Assembly: GCA_963838835.1 (NCBI GenBank)
Contig: CAWITA010000018.1
Location: forward strand, 124,001 to 188,000
From: Bog-473 sp963838835
GTDB taxonomy: Bacteria; Actinomycetota; Acidimicrobiia; Acidimicrobiales; RAAP-2
Reading direction: 5' to 3'
Length of the DNA: 64,000 bases
The translations under genes were made by a program, and so were the position numbers. The notes under the pieces are model-generated. The model had not been told where the DNA came from and ran no database searches. It saw only the letters and a list, made by a program, of their open reading frames with translations. Of this stretch, positions 28,087 to 36,112 are shown one piece after another. Every line of letters begins with the position of its first letter. Within the stretch, counting starts at the first letter, position 1.

Positions 28087-28269
28087 GCGTCGTCCCCCAA
28101 GTCGAAGGTTCCGTGCGGCCGCTGCCGGGATGCAGTCAGATGACAATACATCTCGAGCTGGTTGACCGATTGGGCGTTACCTGACTCAATGTATGTCGAG
28201 CCGAGAGCGCCACACACGACGGCTCGGGAGCAACGCCCGGAGGGGAGGGAAAGGACTGCTCGTGAGTCC

Positions 28270-29253
28270 TCACGCCCGGAACGACGACCGGGGTCGCTCC
28301 ACCAGCTCGTAGGGAATCCCGTTCGGATCGCTCAAAAAGCAGATCCACATGTCCGGGACTGGCGTACCAGTGAGCGTGACTGGCATCGGCGGCCGATCGA
28401 ACACCCATCCCCCGGCGGTCATCGCCTCGTAGGACTCCCGCGTATCGTCAACCGCGAGCGCGGCCCTGAACAAGCCTGCGTGGTTGGGTTCGTCATAGTG
28501 ACGACCATACGAGCGGGGCTTCAGCCACTCCATGAGCAGCACCTCGTAAGGCTCGTCGGGTAGGCGAAGGCTCACGGCGACGGCGCGGGTCTCCCCGACG
28601 TCGCCCAGAATGGAACCGTCTCGAAGAGAGCTTTCGGCGACTACGTCGAAACCGACGCCCTGGTACCACGAGAGCGAGGACTTGAGGTCGGCCACGGTGA
28701 GCCGCAGGTGCCGCATTCGGCTGTCTCCGACTGCGAGGGAGGCATCGGCGACGAGGTCAACGTTCACACCCGTACGGTCACGTAAGGACCACCACTCGGT
28801 GCCGCTCGGCGACGGACCCGAACCGACCACGGTGCACCCGAGTCGCCCGAGCTGCTCCGCCGTCGCCTTCGGATCCGGCACCGAAAAGCCCAGCGCCTGG
28901 AGTCCGATCGCTGCCGGGTCGTCGTGCGGCCGTCCGACGAGAGGAGGGTCGACCCAACACTGCACCTCGATCGCCGGTCCGGTACGCGGGCCGCGTGCGT
29001 CGTAGACGAAGTTGGCACCGCTCGTCACCTCACGATCGATGCCCAGGATCGCTCCGCTCTGAGATCCGATCGGTGTACCCATCGTGCGACGCAGCCCGAG
29101 GCCTTCGACCAGCGAGTCGGTAGCGGCTTCCAGGTCGGCGCAGCAGTAGCAAACGTGCAGGAAGCGCCGGGCGGGACGACCCGGCGAGCCACCGCTGGCG
29201 TCGAGTCCACTGGTGACGTCAGGCACCCTATTGGGCCGGGCAAGCGGCACCAT
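28270..29253 (-). CDS. VOC family protein with two domains (extradiol-dioxygenase-like)
   Basis: 327 residues with two vicinal-oxygen-chelate modules. The first, from about residue 30 (FLHVCYCCADLEAATDSLVEG), carries ALGFSVPDPKATAEQLGRLG. The second starts MRHLRLTVADLKSSLSWYQGV and ends MWICFLSDPNGIPYELVERP, with candidate metal His and Glu. The layout resembles extradiol ring-cleavage dioxygenases and glyoxalase-like enzymes; the long Arg/Pro N-terminus is atypical. ATG 29253 is preceded by GAGGCTGA. Between the amidohydrolase (71 bp upstream) and an SDR on the same strand. Confidence 0.8.
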   Translation of the reverse strand: MVPLARPNRVPDVTSGLDASGGSPGRPARRFLHVCYCCADLEAATDSLVEGLGLRRTMGTPIGSQSGAILGIDREVTSGANFVYDARGPRTGPAIEVQCWVDPPLVGRPHDDPAAIGLQALGFSVPDPKATAEQLGRLGCTVVGSGPSPSGTEWWSLRDRTGVNVDLVADASLAVGDSRMRHLRLTVADLKSSLSWYQGVGFDVVAESSLRDGSILGDVGETRAVAVSLRLPDEPYEVLLMEWLKPRSYGRHYDEPNHAGLFRAALAVDDTRESYEAMTAGGWVFDRPPMPVTLTGTPVPDMWICFLSDPNGIPYELVERPRSSFRA

Positions 29254-29324
29254 TCAGCCTCATGGGGAAGAGATGCGGAAGAGGAAGACCCCCAATGCGC
29301 GCCGACTGGCGATCGGCTCCCGCA

Positions 29325-30536
29325 TCAGGCCGCCGTGCGGGTCGTGGTGGACTTGCCGTAGGGGAGCTTGTAGAGGTCGGCTGCGTTCCTCCACATGATG
29401 CGCTCGATCTCTCCGGCGGTGGCGCCACCGCGCTCGAGGATCTCGAGGCCCAGCTGATAGTCAACCGGCCAGTTGCTCGAGGAGTGGGGAAAGTCGGGGC
29501 CCCACATGATGTTGCCGACCCCGATGTCGTAGCGGTTGGACGCGCCGACCTCGTCGACGTCATAGACTACCGTCACGTTGCGGCGGAAGTACTCGCTCGG
29601 CAGGAGCGGCAGGCTCCACTCGCGGCGATTGCGAAGGACGGACTCGTCGAAGTGCTCGAGGTAATAGGGGATCCAGCCGGTGCGCACCTCGGTACCCACG
29701 AAGCGGAGACCGGCAAACCGCTCGAAGACGCCCGAGGCGGTCATCTTGGCCAGGATGGCCGGAAAACTCCCAGCCTCGATGTCGATCCCAAGTCTTTTCG
29801 CCCGCATCTTGGTCTCGGGCACGCCTTCGGCCGTGATCTTCGAACCTAGGTCGCCGGCGGGAAAGAAAAACTGGGTGTGGACGTTGACCGGCATGTCGAT
29901 CTCAACGGCGGCCGCCCAGAAGCGGTCGTCCTCCTCGCTGGGTTCGAGGAACGACCCGCTCGGGTACGACTCGAGCTGCACCGTGCGCAGACCCATCGCG
30001 GCACAGCGCCTGAGCTCTTCGAGGGCGTCCTCGATCCCGGTGGTGGGGATCGTGCCGTTGCACACGAAGCGTCCGGGCGAGAAGGCCTGAAACTCGGCGA
30101 TCCACTCGTTGTAGACCTTGAAACAAGCAAGGCTCAGCTCGCGGTCAGGGCACAACTTGATGCCGTTCCAGACCGTGCCCACGCCGTTGAAGATCACTTC
30201 GGCGTCGAACTTGTCCTCGACGATCTCCTTCTCCCTGGCGGCGGGGTCCCACGATCCGGGGAACATCTCCTCGAAGCGGACCCCCCGATCCTTGATGTTC
30301 TTGAAACCGTCGATCAGCGACGCCCGGTCGAATCGCTTCGACGAGCGGAAGTACATGCAGCTGAACCCCAGCACTGAGGGCCGCTGCTGCCCCTCCATGA
30401 TCCAAGCGTGGCCCTTGGTGTTCGGCGTCTCGATCACCCGGGGTCCCCGCTCCTTGAACTTCGCCGGCAGCCGGTCCACGAACAGGTTCGGCGGCTCGTT
30501 CACGTGGCCATCCGCTGAGATCGCCCGGTACTCCAT
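29325..30536 (-). CDS. Amidohydrolase family 2 (ACMSD-like) protein
   Basis: 403-residue TIM barrel. The first metal motif is Asp9-x-His11 (SADGHVNEPP). Central strand PVNVHTQFFFPAGD, SGVFERFAGLRFVGTEV and C-terminal WGPDFPHSSSNWP complete the pattern. Its N-terminal third (PSVLGFSCMYFRSSKRFDRA) differs from the other copies, so it belongs to another subgroup. ATG 30536 has GGAGAGAG upstream. First gene of a minus-strand block with the VOC protein and an SDR. A palindromic site at 30580-30607 lies in its promoter region. Confidence 0.87.
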   Translation of the reverse strand: MEYRAISADGHVNEPPNLFVDRLPAKFKERGPRVIETPNTKGHAWIMEGQQRPSVLGFSCMYFRSSKRFDRASLIDGFKNIKDRGVRFEEMFPGSWDPAAREKEIVEDKFDAEVIFNGVGTVWNGIKLCPDRELSLACFKVYNEWIAEFQAFSPGRFVCNGTIPTTGIEDALEELRRCAAMGLRTVQLESYPSGSFLEPSEEDDRFWAAAVEIDMPVNVHTQFFFPAGDLGSKITAEGVPETKMRAKRLGIDIEAGSFPAILAKMTASGVFERFAGLRFVGTEVRTGWIPYYLEHFDESVLRNRREWSLPLLPSEYFRRNVTVVYDVDEVGASNRYDIGVGNIMWGPDFPHSSSNWPVDYQLGLEILERGGATAGEIERIMWRNAADLYKLPYGKSTTTRTAA

Positions 30537-30915
30537 GCGCTCTCTCCTCGTCTTCAACTGCACTGTTAAGACCTGCAGGACATTTCTGGTTTGACCCCTA
30601 GAAATGTGTGGACTAACCAACGACGATCCCACGGCAACCTCGTGCCACACCGAAGCACCTGGGGCCCCGCGCTCGCCGGGACGAGCAACTGCGCCATTTC
30701 CTCAACCGGACGCTTGAGCGAGATTCCGCGACACATGCCAACAGCCATGAACGAGATGATGCTGAGCTCGGCGATTCACCGGTCCGACGACTCCATTCCG
30801 TTCCGACGACTCCAGTGGAGCGTCACTCTGTCCAGAGTCTAAGGAAGCGCCATTGGGAGCGTCAAGCAAGGGCACACGGGACGAGATGAACTCGCTTCTG
30901 GGTTAACGTGCTCGC
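30537..30915. other. Divergent regulatory region (379 bp)
   Basis: Separates the amidohydrolase (minus) from the ferredoxin (plus). Besides the inverted repeat at 30580-30607 it holds TCCGACGACTCCA twice (30783-30795, 30802-30814). A perfect CTCCA-G-TGGAG palindrome (30811-30821) and ACTCTG-TC-CAGAGT (30825-30838) follow. This density of symmetry suggests control sequences; no gene seen. Confidence 0.45.
30580..30607. promoter_or_regulatory. Perfect inverted repeat, candidate operator
   Basis: ACATTTCT (30580-30587) and AGAAATGT (30600-30607) are exact 8-bp arms, 20 bp apart start to start (two helical turns), 44 bp upstream of the amidohydrolase ATG. The geometry fits a dimeric TetR- or GntR-type repressor; no such gene is in the window. 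Confidence 0.5.
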
Positions 30916-31110
30916 ATGCGAGTGGTCGTCGACTTCGATCTCTGTGAGTCGAATGCCTTGTGTGTGGCACAGGCACCTGAAGTATTCGAGGTGCGCGACG
31001 ACGATCTTCTCTACGTGCTCAAAGAAGAACCCCCAGAAGGGCTGAGGTCGAAGGTACAGGCAGCTGCTCTATCCTGCCCCAAGTGCGCTATCACCATCGT
31101 GGAGGAGTAG
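30916..31110 (+). CDS. Small ferredoxin of the actinobacterial P450-partner type
   Basis: 64-residue iron-sulfur protein that would carry single electrons to a P450. Cys10-x5-Cys16 and Cys54-Pro are the three conserved ligands of the CXX?XXC...CP family. The '?' position is Asn13, so either a [3Fe-4S] or an unusual [4Fe-4S] cluster is expected. AQAPEVFEVRDDDLLYVL matches the family core. An extra Cys57 (SCPKC) is uncommon. It is not adjacent to either P450 (about 12 kb and 18 kb away), yet is the best candidate partner here. Divergent from an amidohydrolase. Confidence 0.9.
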   Translation: MRVVVDFDLCESNALCVAQAPEVFEVRDDDLLYVLKEEPPEGLRSKVQAAALSCPKCAITIVEE

Positions 31111-31456
31111 CGCGCGACGTTCTGCGGTTCGCAAAGAACTGCGCCCCCTGACGCTTCCATGCGTTGGCACCGGAGCCCTCGCATCACTTGAACCACGGTC
31201 AGTTTTCCGCTGAGACGTCGGCCGGCCCAGCCATCGGAGCTCCCCTGCTCGGCATCACGCTTCCCCGAAGCGGCCAACGAGGTGGGATCTGTCGAACTCG
31301 GGATCGAGCTGTCGCGCCACGAGGTAGCCAGATTCCGTCCATCCGCGCCCGGACCAGGTCTTGGTGGAGCGACGGTGTGTTCCGCCGTTCCAATAGTTAG
31401 CTCACATTCGAGTTGAGGACCGTCCCAGCGTGCCGCTAACGAGTGGGGAAAGACAG
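31111..31456. other. Intergenic region (346 bp)
   Basis: Between the ferredoxin and the enoyl-CoA hydratase. It holds the hairpin at 31124-31142. A short AT-richer patch (CCAATAGTTAGC, about 31390-31402) could contain a promoter element. No coding signal seen. Confidence 0.3.
31124..31142 (+). terminator. Hairpin after the ferredoxin gene
   Basis: GCGGTTC and GAACTGC pair over 7 bp (one G-U) around GCAAA, 14 nt after the ferredoxin stop. There is no T-tract; position and stem suggest a terminator. Confidence 0.4.
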
Positions 31457-32239
31457 GTGAGTTCGTTCGAACATCTTCACTGGATCGTTGACGGCGGAAT
31501 CGCGACGGTGACGATGGACCGGCCTCCGGTAAATGCCGTAAACCAGCAGATGTACAAGGAACTGAAGACGGCGTTCGGATCGAGTGGTCCATTCGTCGAT
31601 TCGGCCAAGGTCATCGTGCTGAATGGTGCGGGTCCGCACTTCTGTGCTGGAAACGACCTGACCGAGTTCGGAACCCTCTCCCCCGACAACGCGGACCAGC
31701 GTATGGCTGAAGTCAGAGCGGCGTTCTTCGCCATTCAAGATTGCCCGATTCCCGTTGTCGCAGCAGTACACGGCGCGGCGCTCGGCACCGGATTGGCCAT
31801 TGCGGCATCATGTGATTTCGTGATCGCGGCGGCTAACGCCCGATTCGGGACCCCCGAAGTGGGCGTCGGTGTGATGGGAGGTGCTCGTCATCTGGCACGA
31901 ATGGTCCCCGAACCTTGGGTTCGATGGATGTACCTGACGGCGGAGCCACTCGACGCGGAAGATATGCGCGCACTCGGCGCAGTGCGAGAAGTCGTACCGG
32001 TCACCGAACTGGAGGAGGCCGCGCGACGGCACGCCCAGTTGATTTGTGCTCACAGCAGCGTCGTTGTTCGGACGGCAAAGCGAGCATTGAATCACATCGA
32101 GACGATGGATCTTCAGCCTGGCTACACGTTCGAGCAGAGTCTGACCACGGAACTGTCTGGCCATCCCGATTCTGTCGAGGCCCGAGCGGCGACGCTGGAG
32201 CGGCGAGCACCCTGCTACCCCTCTGAGCCAGGTCGTTGA
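31457..32239 (+). CDS. Enoyl-CoA hydratase/isomerase family protein
   Basis: Crotonase-fold protein of about 260 residues. It has GIATVTMDRPPVNAVNQQM at the start, oxyanion-hole blocks GPHFCAGNDLTEF and HGAALGTGLAIAASCDFV, and FGTPEVGVGVMGGARHLARM. Glu of TPEVG is at the position of one catalytic Glu, but the second is not evident, so an isomerase or other crotonase activity is possible. GTG 31457 (VSSFEHLHW) is preferred; GTG 31430 is an in-frame alternative nine codons earlier. It starts a plus-strand block with an alpha/beta hydrolase and an amidohydrolase. Confidence 0.87.
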   Translation: MSSFEHLHWIVDGGIATVTMDRPPVNAVNQQMYKELKTAFGSSGPFVDSAKVIVLNGAGPHFCAGNDLTEFGTLSPDNADQRMAEVRAAFFAIQDCPIPVVAAVHGAALGTGLAIAASCDFVIAAANARFGTPEVGVGVMGGARHLARMVPEPWVRWMYLTAEPLDAEDMRALGAVREVVPVTELEEAARRHAQLICAHSSVVVRTAKRALNHIETMDLQPGYTFEQSLTTELSGHPDSVEARAATLERRAPCYPSEPGR

Positions 32240-32338
32240 AGTGGCCCCAGCGTCAGCTACCCGCGGATGTTCTCATGAGGTGTGGTCCGGCTTGCATCCG
32301 AACCGCCTCGGCAACGGTATTTCTGCAAGGAGAATCTG

Positions 32339-33046
32339 GTGAAACGACTCCGCCTTCTGCTGGTGCATGGCTCCTTCCACGGAGCCTGGTGCTGGGACCA
32401 TTTGATTCCTGAGCTTGCGGCGAGGGACGTCGAGGCGTATGCCATCGAGCTCCCCTTCACCTCCCTCGCCGACGATGCCGCAGCCGTGGCATCGGCAATC
32501 GAGGAGGCCCAGGGTCCGCTGATCGTGGTGGGTCATTCTTATGGTGGAGCAGTAGTCACCTTGGGCGCTGGCCCGGGCGACGGTCGCCGCGGCGCAACCC
32601 ACCTCGTGTACCTCGCTGCCATTTTGACCGACCCCACTCAGCCTTTGGATCTCAAGACGACGGCTGGGATGAGCGCGATTCAGTTTGATAACGACGGGCG
32701 GGCCTACGTCGATCCGAGCAAGGCGACACAAGCTCTCTTTCACCGGTGTCAGCCCGATGTCGCGGCTTGGGCCACGTCCAGACTTCGCCCCATGCCGTTG
32801 GGTGACTTCGGTTCGACGCCCGATCGAGAACCGGTGGCATGGCGCGTGGTCCCGAGCTCGTATGTGGTCTGCACCGACGACCACGCCATCGACCCGAGCG
32901 ATCAGCGGAGAATGGCAGCGGACGCCAACGAGTGCTTGGAACTCGACAGTGATCATTCGCCCTTCCTCTCAACGATCTCGCCGCTGGCAGACCTACTCAC
33001 TCGCGTGGCGAGCCACGTCGGTTCGGCGCGTCCGGGCAGCAGCTGA
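32339..33046 (+). CDS. Alpha/beta hydrolase, plant-methylesterase-like
   Basis: 235-residue alpha/beta hydrolase. The oxyanion segment is HGSFHGAWCWD (10-20), the nucleophile elbow GHSYGG with Ser67, followed by an acid candidate in CTDDHAIDP and the catalytic His in DSDHSPFLS near the end. The HGxxHGAWCW block is shared with the methylesterase/hydroxynitrile-lyase branch. GTG 32339 follows AAGGAG at ideal spacing. It would hydrolyse an ester or a C-C bond of a pathway intermediate. 99 bp downstream of the enoyl-CoA hydratase. Confidence 0.87.
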   Translation: MKRLRLLLVHGSFHGAWCWDHLIPELAARDVEAYAIELPFTSLADDAAAVASAIEEAQGPLIVVGHSYGGAVVTLGAGPGDGRRGATHLVYLAAILTDPTQPLDLKTTAGMSAIQFDNDGRAYVDPSKATQALFHRCQPDVAAWATSRLRPMPLGDFGSTPDREPVAWRVVPSSYVVCTDDHAIDPSDQRRMAADANECLELDSDHSPFLSTISPLADLLTRVASHVGSARPGSS

Positions 33047-33586
33047 TCGCCGAACGTGTCCCCGATGAGTGGGCGGACCTTGCGGCGATTGGCAGAAGCG
33101 TCGGGATTGTCGGGTGCGGTCCTGCGGGCGGACCCCCTTCGGGATGGCGTGCCGACGAATTCTCAGGTGTACCAAAGACCGAACGTGTGACGACCGAACG
33201 TGTGACCATTGAACGACGGGAGGAGGAGTGAGATGATCAGTTGCGTTGCCTCCTGGGTTCGCAAGCCTCACCGGGCGTGGTCGCGTCCAACTGAGGAAGT
33301 CCACACCGCCTGAGGAGGGAAGCCCCCCTTCATCCGGCCCAGAACCGGTGCCGAACACGGTCCCTTGCTCCGACACGTCGCAGCGCCTCAGGATTCGATC
33401 TGGAGACTCTCCGTCGCAATCTGTCGCGAACCGATGGTGATGGTGGGACGACGAAGAGGATCGCGTCCGCGTGTTCCACCGCGCCCCAGATCGGGGATTC
33501 CCTCCACGAAGGATGGTTGGTGCCCAGCGAGGATGCCAACGGGCCCGACGAGTAGAATGGGCGGACAAGCTTCTTTGGAAGGTGCC
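33047..33586. other. Long intergenic region (540 bp)
   Basis: Between the alpha/beta hydrolase and the next amidohydrolase, same strand. It contains GACCGAACGTGTGAC twice (33178 onward, 14-bp period). Frames are open in part, but no protein family or ribosome site is recognisable except GGAAGGTGCC for the gene at 33587. Possibly a decayed gene or long leader. Confidence 0.3.
33178..33207. repeat. Short tandem direct repeat
   Basis: GACCGAACGTGTGAC is present at 33178-33192 and again at 33192-33206, overlapping by one base (14-bp period). It lies about 390 bp upstream of an amidohydrolase. It may be a binding site pair or chance duplication. Confidence 0.35.
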
Positions 33587-34981
33587 ATGGAAGACAAGCT
33601 GATCATCGTGTCGTCAGATTCGCACGCAGGCGTTCCGAAGGAGCTGTGGACGTACTACCTGGACGAGCGCTATCACGAGCTGCTCCCGTCCCTGCGGGCG
33701 GACAACGAGATCTACCCGACCGCCATCTTCCTGCTGGGTGCGAAAGGCGGGTCCAGCAGCCTGCCCGAGATTCAAGAGGCTCATCGCACCGACTACCACG
33801 GACTGCATGACCCGGTCCTTCGCCTCGCCGACATGGATCGTGAGGGCGTCGCGGCAGAGCTGATCTACCACGGGGACTTCCGGCTCGGTGACATGTTCCA
33901 CAACGCCACCAACCGGCTCTACCCGATGGACGCCTGGGAAGCGGGCGCGCGGGGCTGGAACCGCTGGGCTGCGGACGCTTTCGGATTCGCCATGGAACGG
34001 TTCCTCGTCACCGCAGCAATTGGCCCATGCACCGAGATGCGTGCCACGACAGCCGAGCTCGAGTGGATCGCCGAAAAGCAATTCACGGCCACATTCCTTC
34101 CTGGCTTCCTGCGACACGCCGACATGCCCCCGCTGTACGACGAGTACTGGGAGCCCTTCTGGTCAACCTGCGAGGACCTCGGGATCGCCCTGGTGGTGCA
34201 CGCCGGATTCGGGACGGAGCACGGTGCTGTCTTCCCGCAGCTCGAGCGGATTTACAACGACGTTGCGAAGGCGGCCGGCAGCACCGAACCAGAAGCTCTC
34301 TTCGCCCATGCGGATGCGGTCTCTGACGAATCGGTGACGTTCTTCCACGACTTCCTCAGCCACAACGTTGGTTCGCGGCGACCCATGTGGCAGATGATGC
34401 TCGGTGGCGTCTTCGATCGGCACCCGCGCCTCAAGCTCCTTCTCACTGAGATTCGGCTTGACTGGGTCCCCGCCACGTTGCGTCACCTCGACACCGTCTA
34501 CCTGCAGCACCGCGATAATCTCCCCGCCAAACAAAAGCCGAGCGAGTATTGGCCGATCAACTGCCTCGCCGGTGCATCCTTCATCCATAAGGCGGAGGTT
34601 GAGATGCGCTACGACATAGGCGTCGACACGATCCTCTTTGGGCGCGACTTCCCACACCCTGAAGGAACGTGGCCGAACACCAAGGACTGGCTTCGTCTGG
34701 CCTTCGCCGGGGTAGCTGAGGAAGAGCTGCGCCTGATGCTGGGTGAGAACGCCGTGCGCTTCCTTGATCTCGACCACGACCGCCTAGCCGACATCGCTAA
34801 GCGGATCGGCCCCAGCATCGAGGAGGTGATCGGGGGTGGTGAACCTGCGGTCCGACCTGAGCTGGTCACCAACTTCGACCAACGCGGTGGATTCTTGAAA
34901 CCGGCCGAAGGTGAGGACAAGCTGCCGATGGTTGACTCGCTTCTCCGCGAAGACCTGGAGCTCGTCGGTGTCAAGAAGTGA
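33587..34981 (+). CDS. Amidohydrolase family 2 (ACMSD-like) protein
   Basis: 464-residue intact paralog of the broken gene at 19363. Asp11-x-His13 (SSDSHAGVPKELW) is the first metal motif. Central ALVVHAGFGTEHG, GGVFDRHPRLKLLLTEIRLD and C-terminal FGRDFPHPEGTWP follow. Paralogy extends to the unusual C-terminal tail, NFDQRGGFLKPAEGEDK here and NFDARGGYLKAAEGDES there, which defines a distinct subgroup. ATG 33587 follows GGAAGGTGCC; upstream in-frame codons are non-coding in character. Convergent with an SDR. Confidence 0.9.
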   Translation: MEDKLIIVSSDSHAGVPKELWTYYLDERYHELLPSLRADNEIYPTAIFLLGAKGGSSSLPEIQEAHRTDYHGLHDPVLRLADMDREGVAAELIYHGDFRLGDMFHNATNRLYPMDAWEAGARGWNRWAADAFGFAMERFLVTAAIGPCTEMRATTAELEWIAEKQFTATFLPGFLRHADMPPLYDEYWEPFWSTCEDLGIALVVHAGFGTEHGAVFPQLERIYNDVAKAAGSTEPEALFAHADAVSDESVTFFHDFLSHNVGSRRPMWQMMLGGVFDRHPRLKLLLTEIRLDWVPATLRHLDTVYLQHRDNLPAKQKPSEYWPINCLAGASFIHKAEVEMRYDIGVDTILFGRDFPHPEGTWPNTKDWLRLAFAGVAEEELRLMLGENAVRFLDLDHDRLADIAKRIGPSIEEVIGGGEPAVRPELVTNFDQRGGFLKPAEGEDKLPMVDSLLREDLELVGVKK

Positions 34982-34989
34982 GCAGCGCC

Positions 34990-35013
34990 GTCGGGCGTGC
35001 ATCCACGCACGAC
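34990..35013. terminator. Hairpin between convergent genes
   Basis: GTCGGGCGTG and CACGCACGAC form a 10-position stem with one mismatch and loop CATC in the 56-bp gap between the amidohydrolase and the SDR ends. It is probably a shared terminator without T-tract. Confidence 0.5.
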
Positions 35014-35037
35014 CCGGCCAGCCGTTCGGCGAGCGAG

Positions 35038-35859
35038 CTAGGGGGTTAACCCTCTCAAGTCCTCGAGGATGCCGTCGACCCAGGACCTGACCCCCTCGAA
35101 GGACCCGTTCGGAGCGACGTGCAGCCGGTTGGACTCGATCGCCGCGAGGATCTCTCCGGCCGCCTCGCGCGGTGAGATCACACCGGCCCCGCTGACATTG
35201 GCCGCCTGCGCGCTTGCTGCGCTCTCGGCAAGACCCGACGTCGGCCTTTCGCCGGCGTCAGCACGCCCGGAATTCAAGATGTTCGTGTCTACCATCCCCG
35301 GACAGACAACCGTCACCCCGACACCCGGTGCCGCTTGAGCCAACTCGGCGGCTAGACCCTCCGACAGTGCCACGACCGCATGCTTCGACGCGAGATAGGG
35401 CGCGATCCCCGGCATGACCGAGATGCCCGCCATGGACGCCGTGTTCACGACGTGGCCGCTGTTCTGGGAGATGAGGTGGGGGACGAACGCCCGAAGGCCG
35501 TTGATGACGCCTCGGAGGTTGACGCCCAACACCCAGTCCCACACCGAGTCTTCAATCTCCCAGGTGAGCCCCACGGCGACCACCCCGGCGTTGTTGGCGA
35601 CGACGTCAACGCGTCCGAAGTGATCCAACGTGGCGACCGAAAGATCGTTGACCTGCTCGACGGAGCGAACGTCCGTTCGGATGGGCAAAGCCGACCCGCC
35701 CCCGTCAGTGATGCGAGAAGCGGCTCGTGACAGGTGATCCTCGTCGATGTCGGCCAGGACAACATCGAGGCCCAGCTCCGCAAATGACTCTGCCATGGCC
35801 AGGCCAATTCCACTCGCCGCACCGGTGACGACCGCGACCTGCCCGCGCACGAGCTGCAC
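35038..35859 (-). CDS. SDR family oxidoreductase
   Basis: 273-residue SDR: VVTGAASGIGLAMAES, LADI (Asp, NAD-type), VVANNAGVV, NTASMAGIS and YLASK catalytic block. It ends with EILAAIESNRLHVAPNGSF rather than PVDGG, the same C-terminal pattern as the frameshifted SDR at 9220. The two therefore belong to one subgroup, often paired with amidohydrolases here. GTG 35859 is the first start in the conserved domain; no strong ribosome site precedes it. Convergent with the amidohydrolase at 33587 and divergent from the MFE-type SDR. Confidence 0.86.
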   Translation of the reverse strand: MQLVRGQVAVVTGAASGIGLAMAESFAELGLDVVLADIDEDHLSRAASRITDGGGSALPIRTDVRSVEQVNDLSVATLDHFGRVDVVANNAGVVAVGLTWEIEDSVWDWVLGVNLRGVINGLRAFVPHLISQNSGHVVNTASMAGISVMPGIAPYLASKHAVVALSEGLAAELAQAAPGVGVTVVCPGMVDTNILNSGRADAGERPTSGLAESAASAQAANVSGAGVISPREAAGEILAAIESNRLHVAPNGSFEGVRSWVDGILEDLRGLTP

Positions 35860-36112
35860 CCGGTCTGTCTAGCAGGCCCCAGCAGATTCGCGCTGGCTAG
35901 CGCGGTTCTTTCCAACACGAACAGCAGCATGACGCTTCAGCCGCACGATGGGCGCTCGAACTTCCGGAACATAAGGATCCGAGTCAATGTGATCGCCGCA
36001 AGCAAACTTTGTTCCGCTTCCACAGCAATCGACCCTTGGTTGCGAAGGGCTACGTCGATGCCTAGGTTGAGTTGGACGGCCTCCGTCCCGAGCTGACCAG
36101 AGGAGATTTCAG

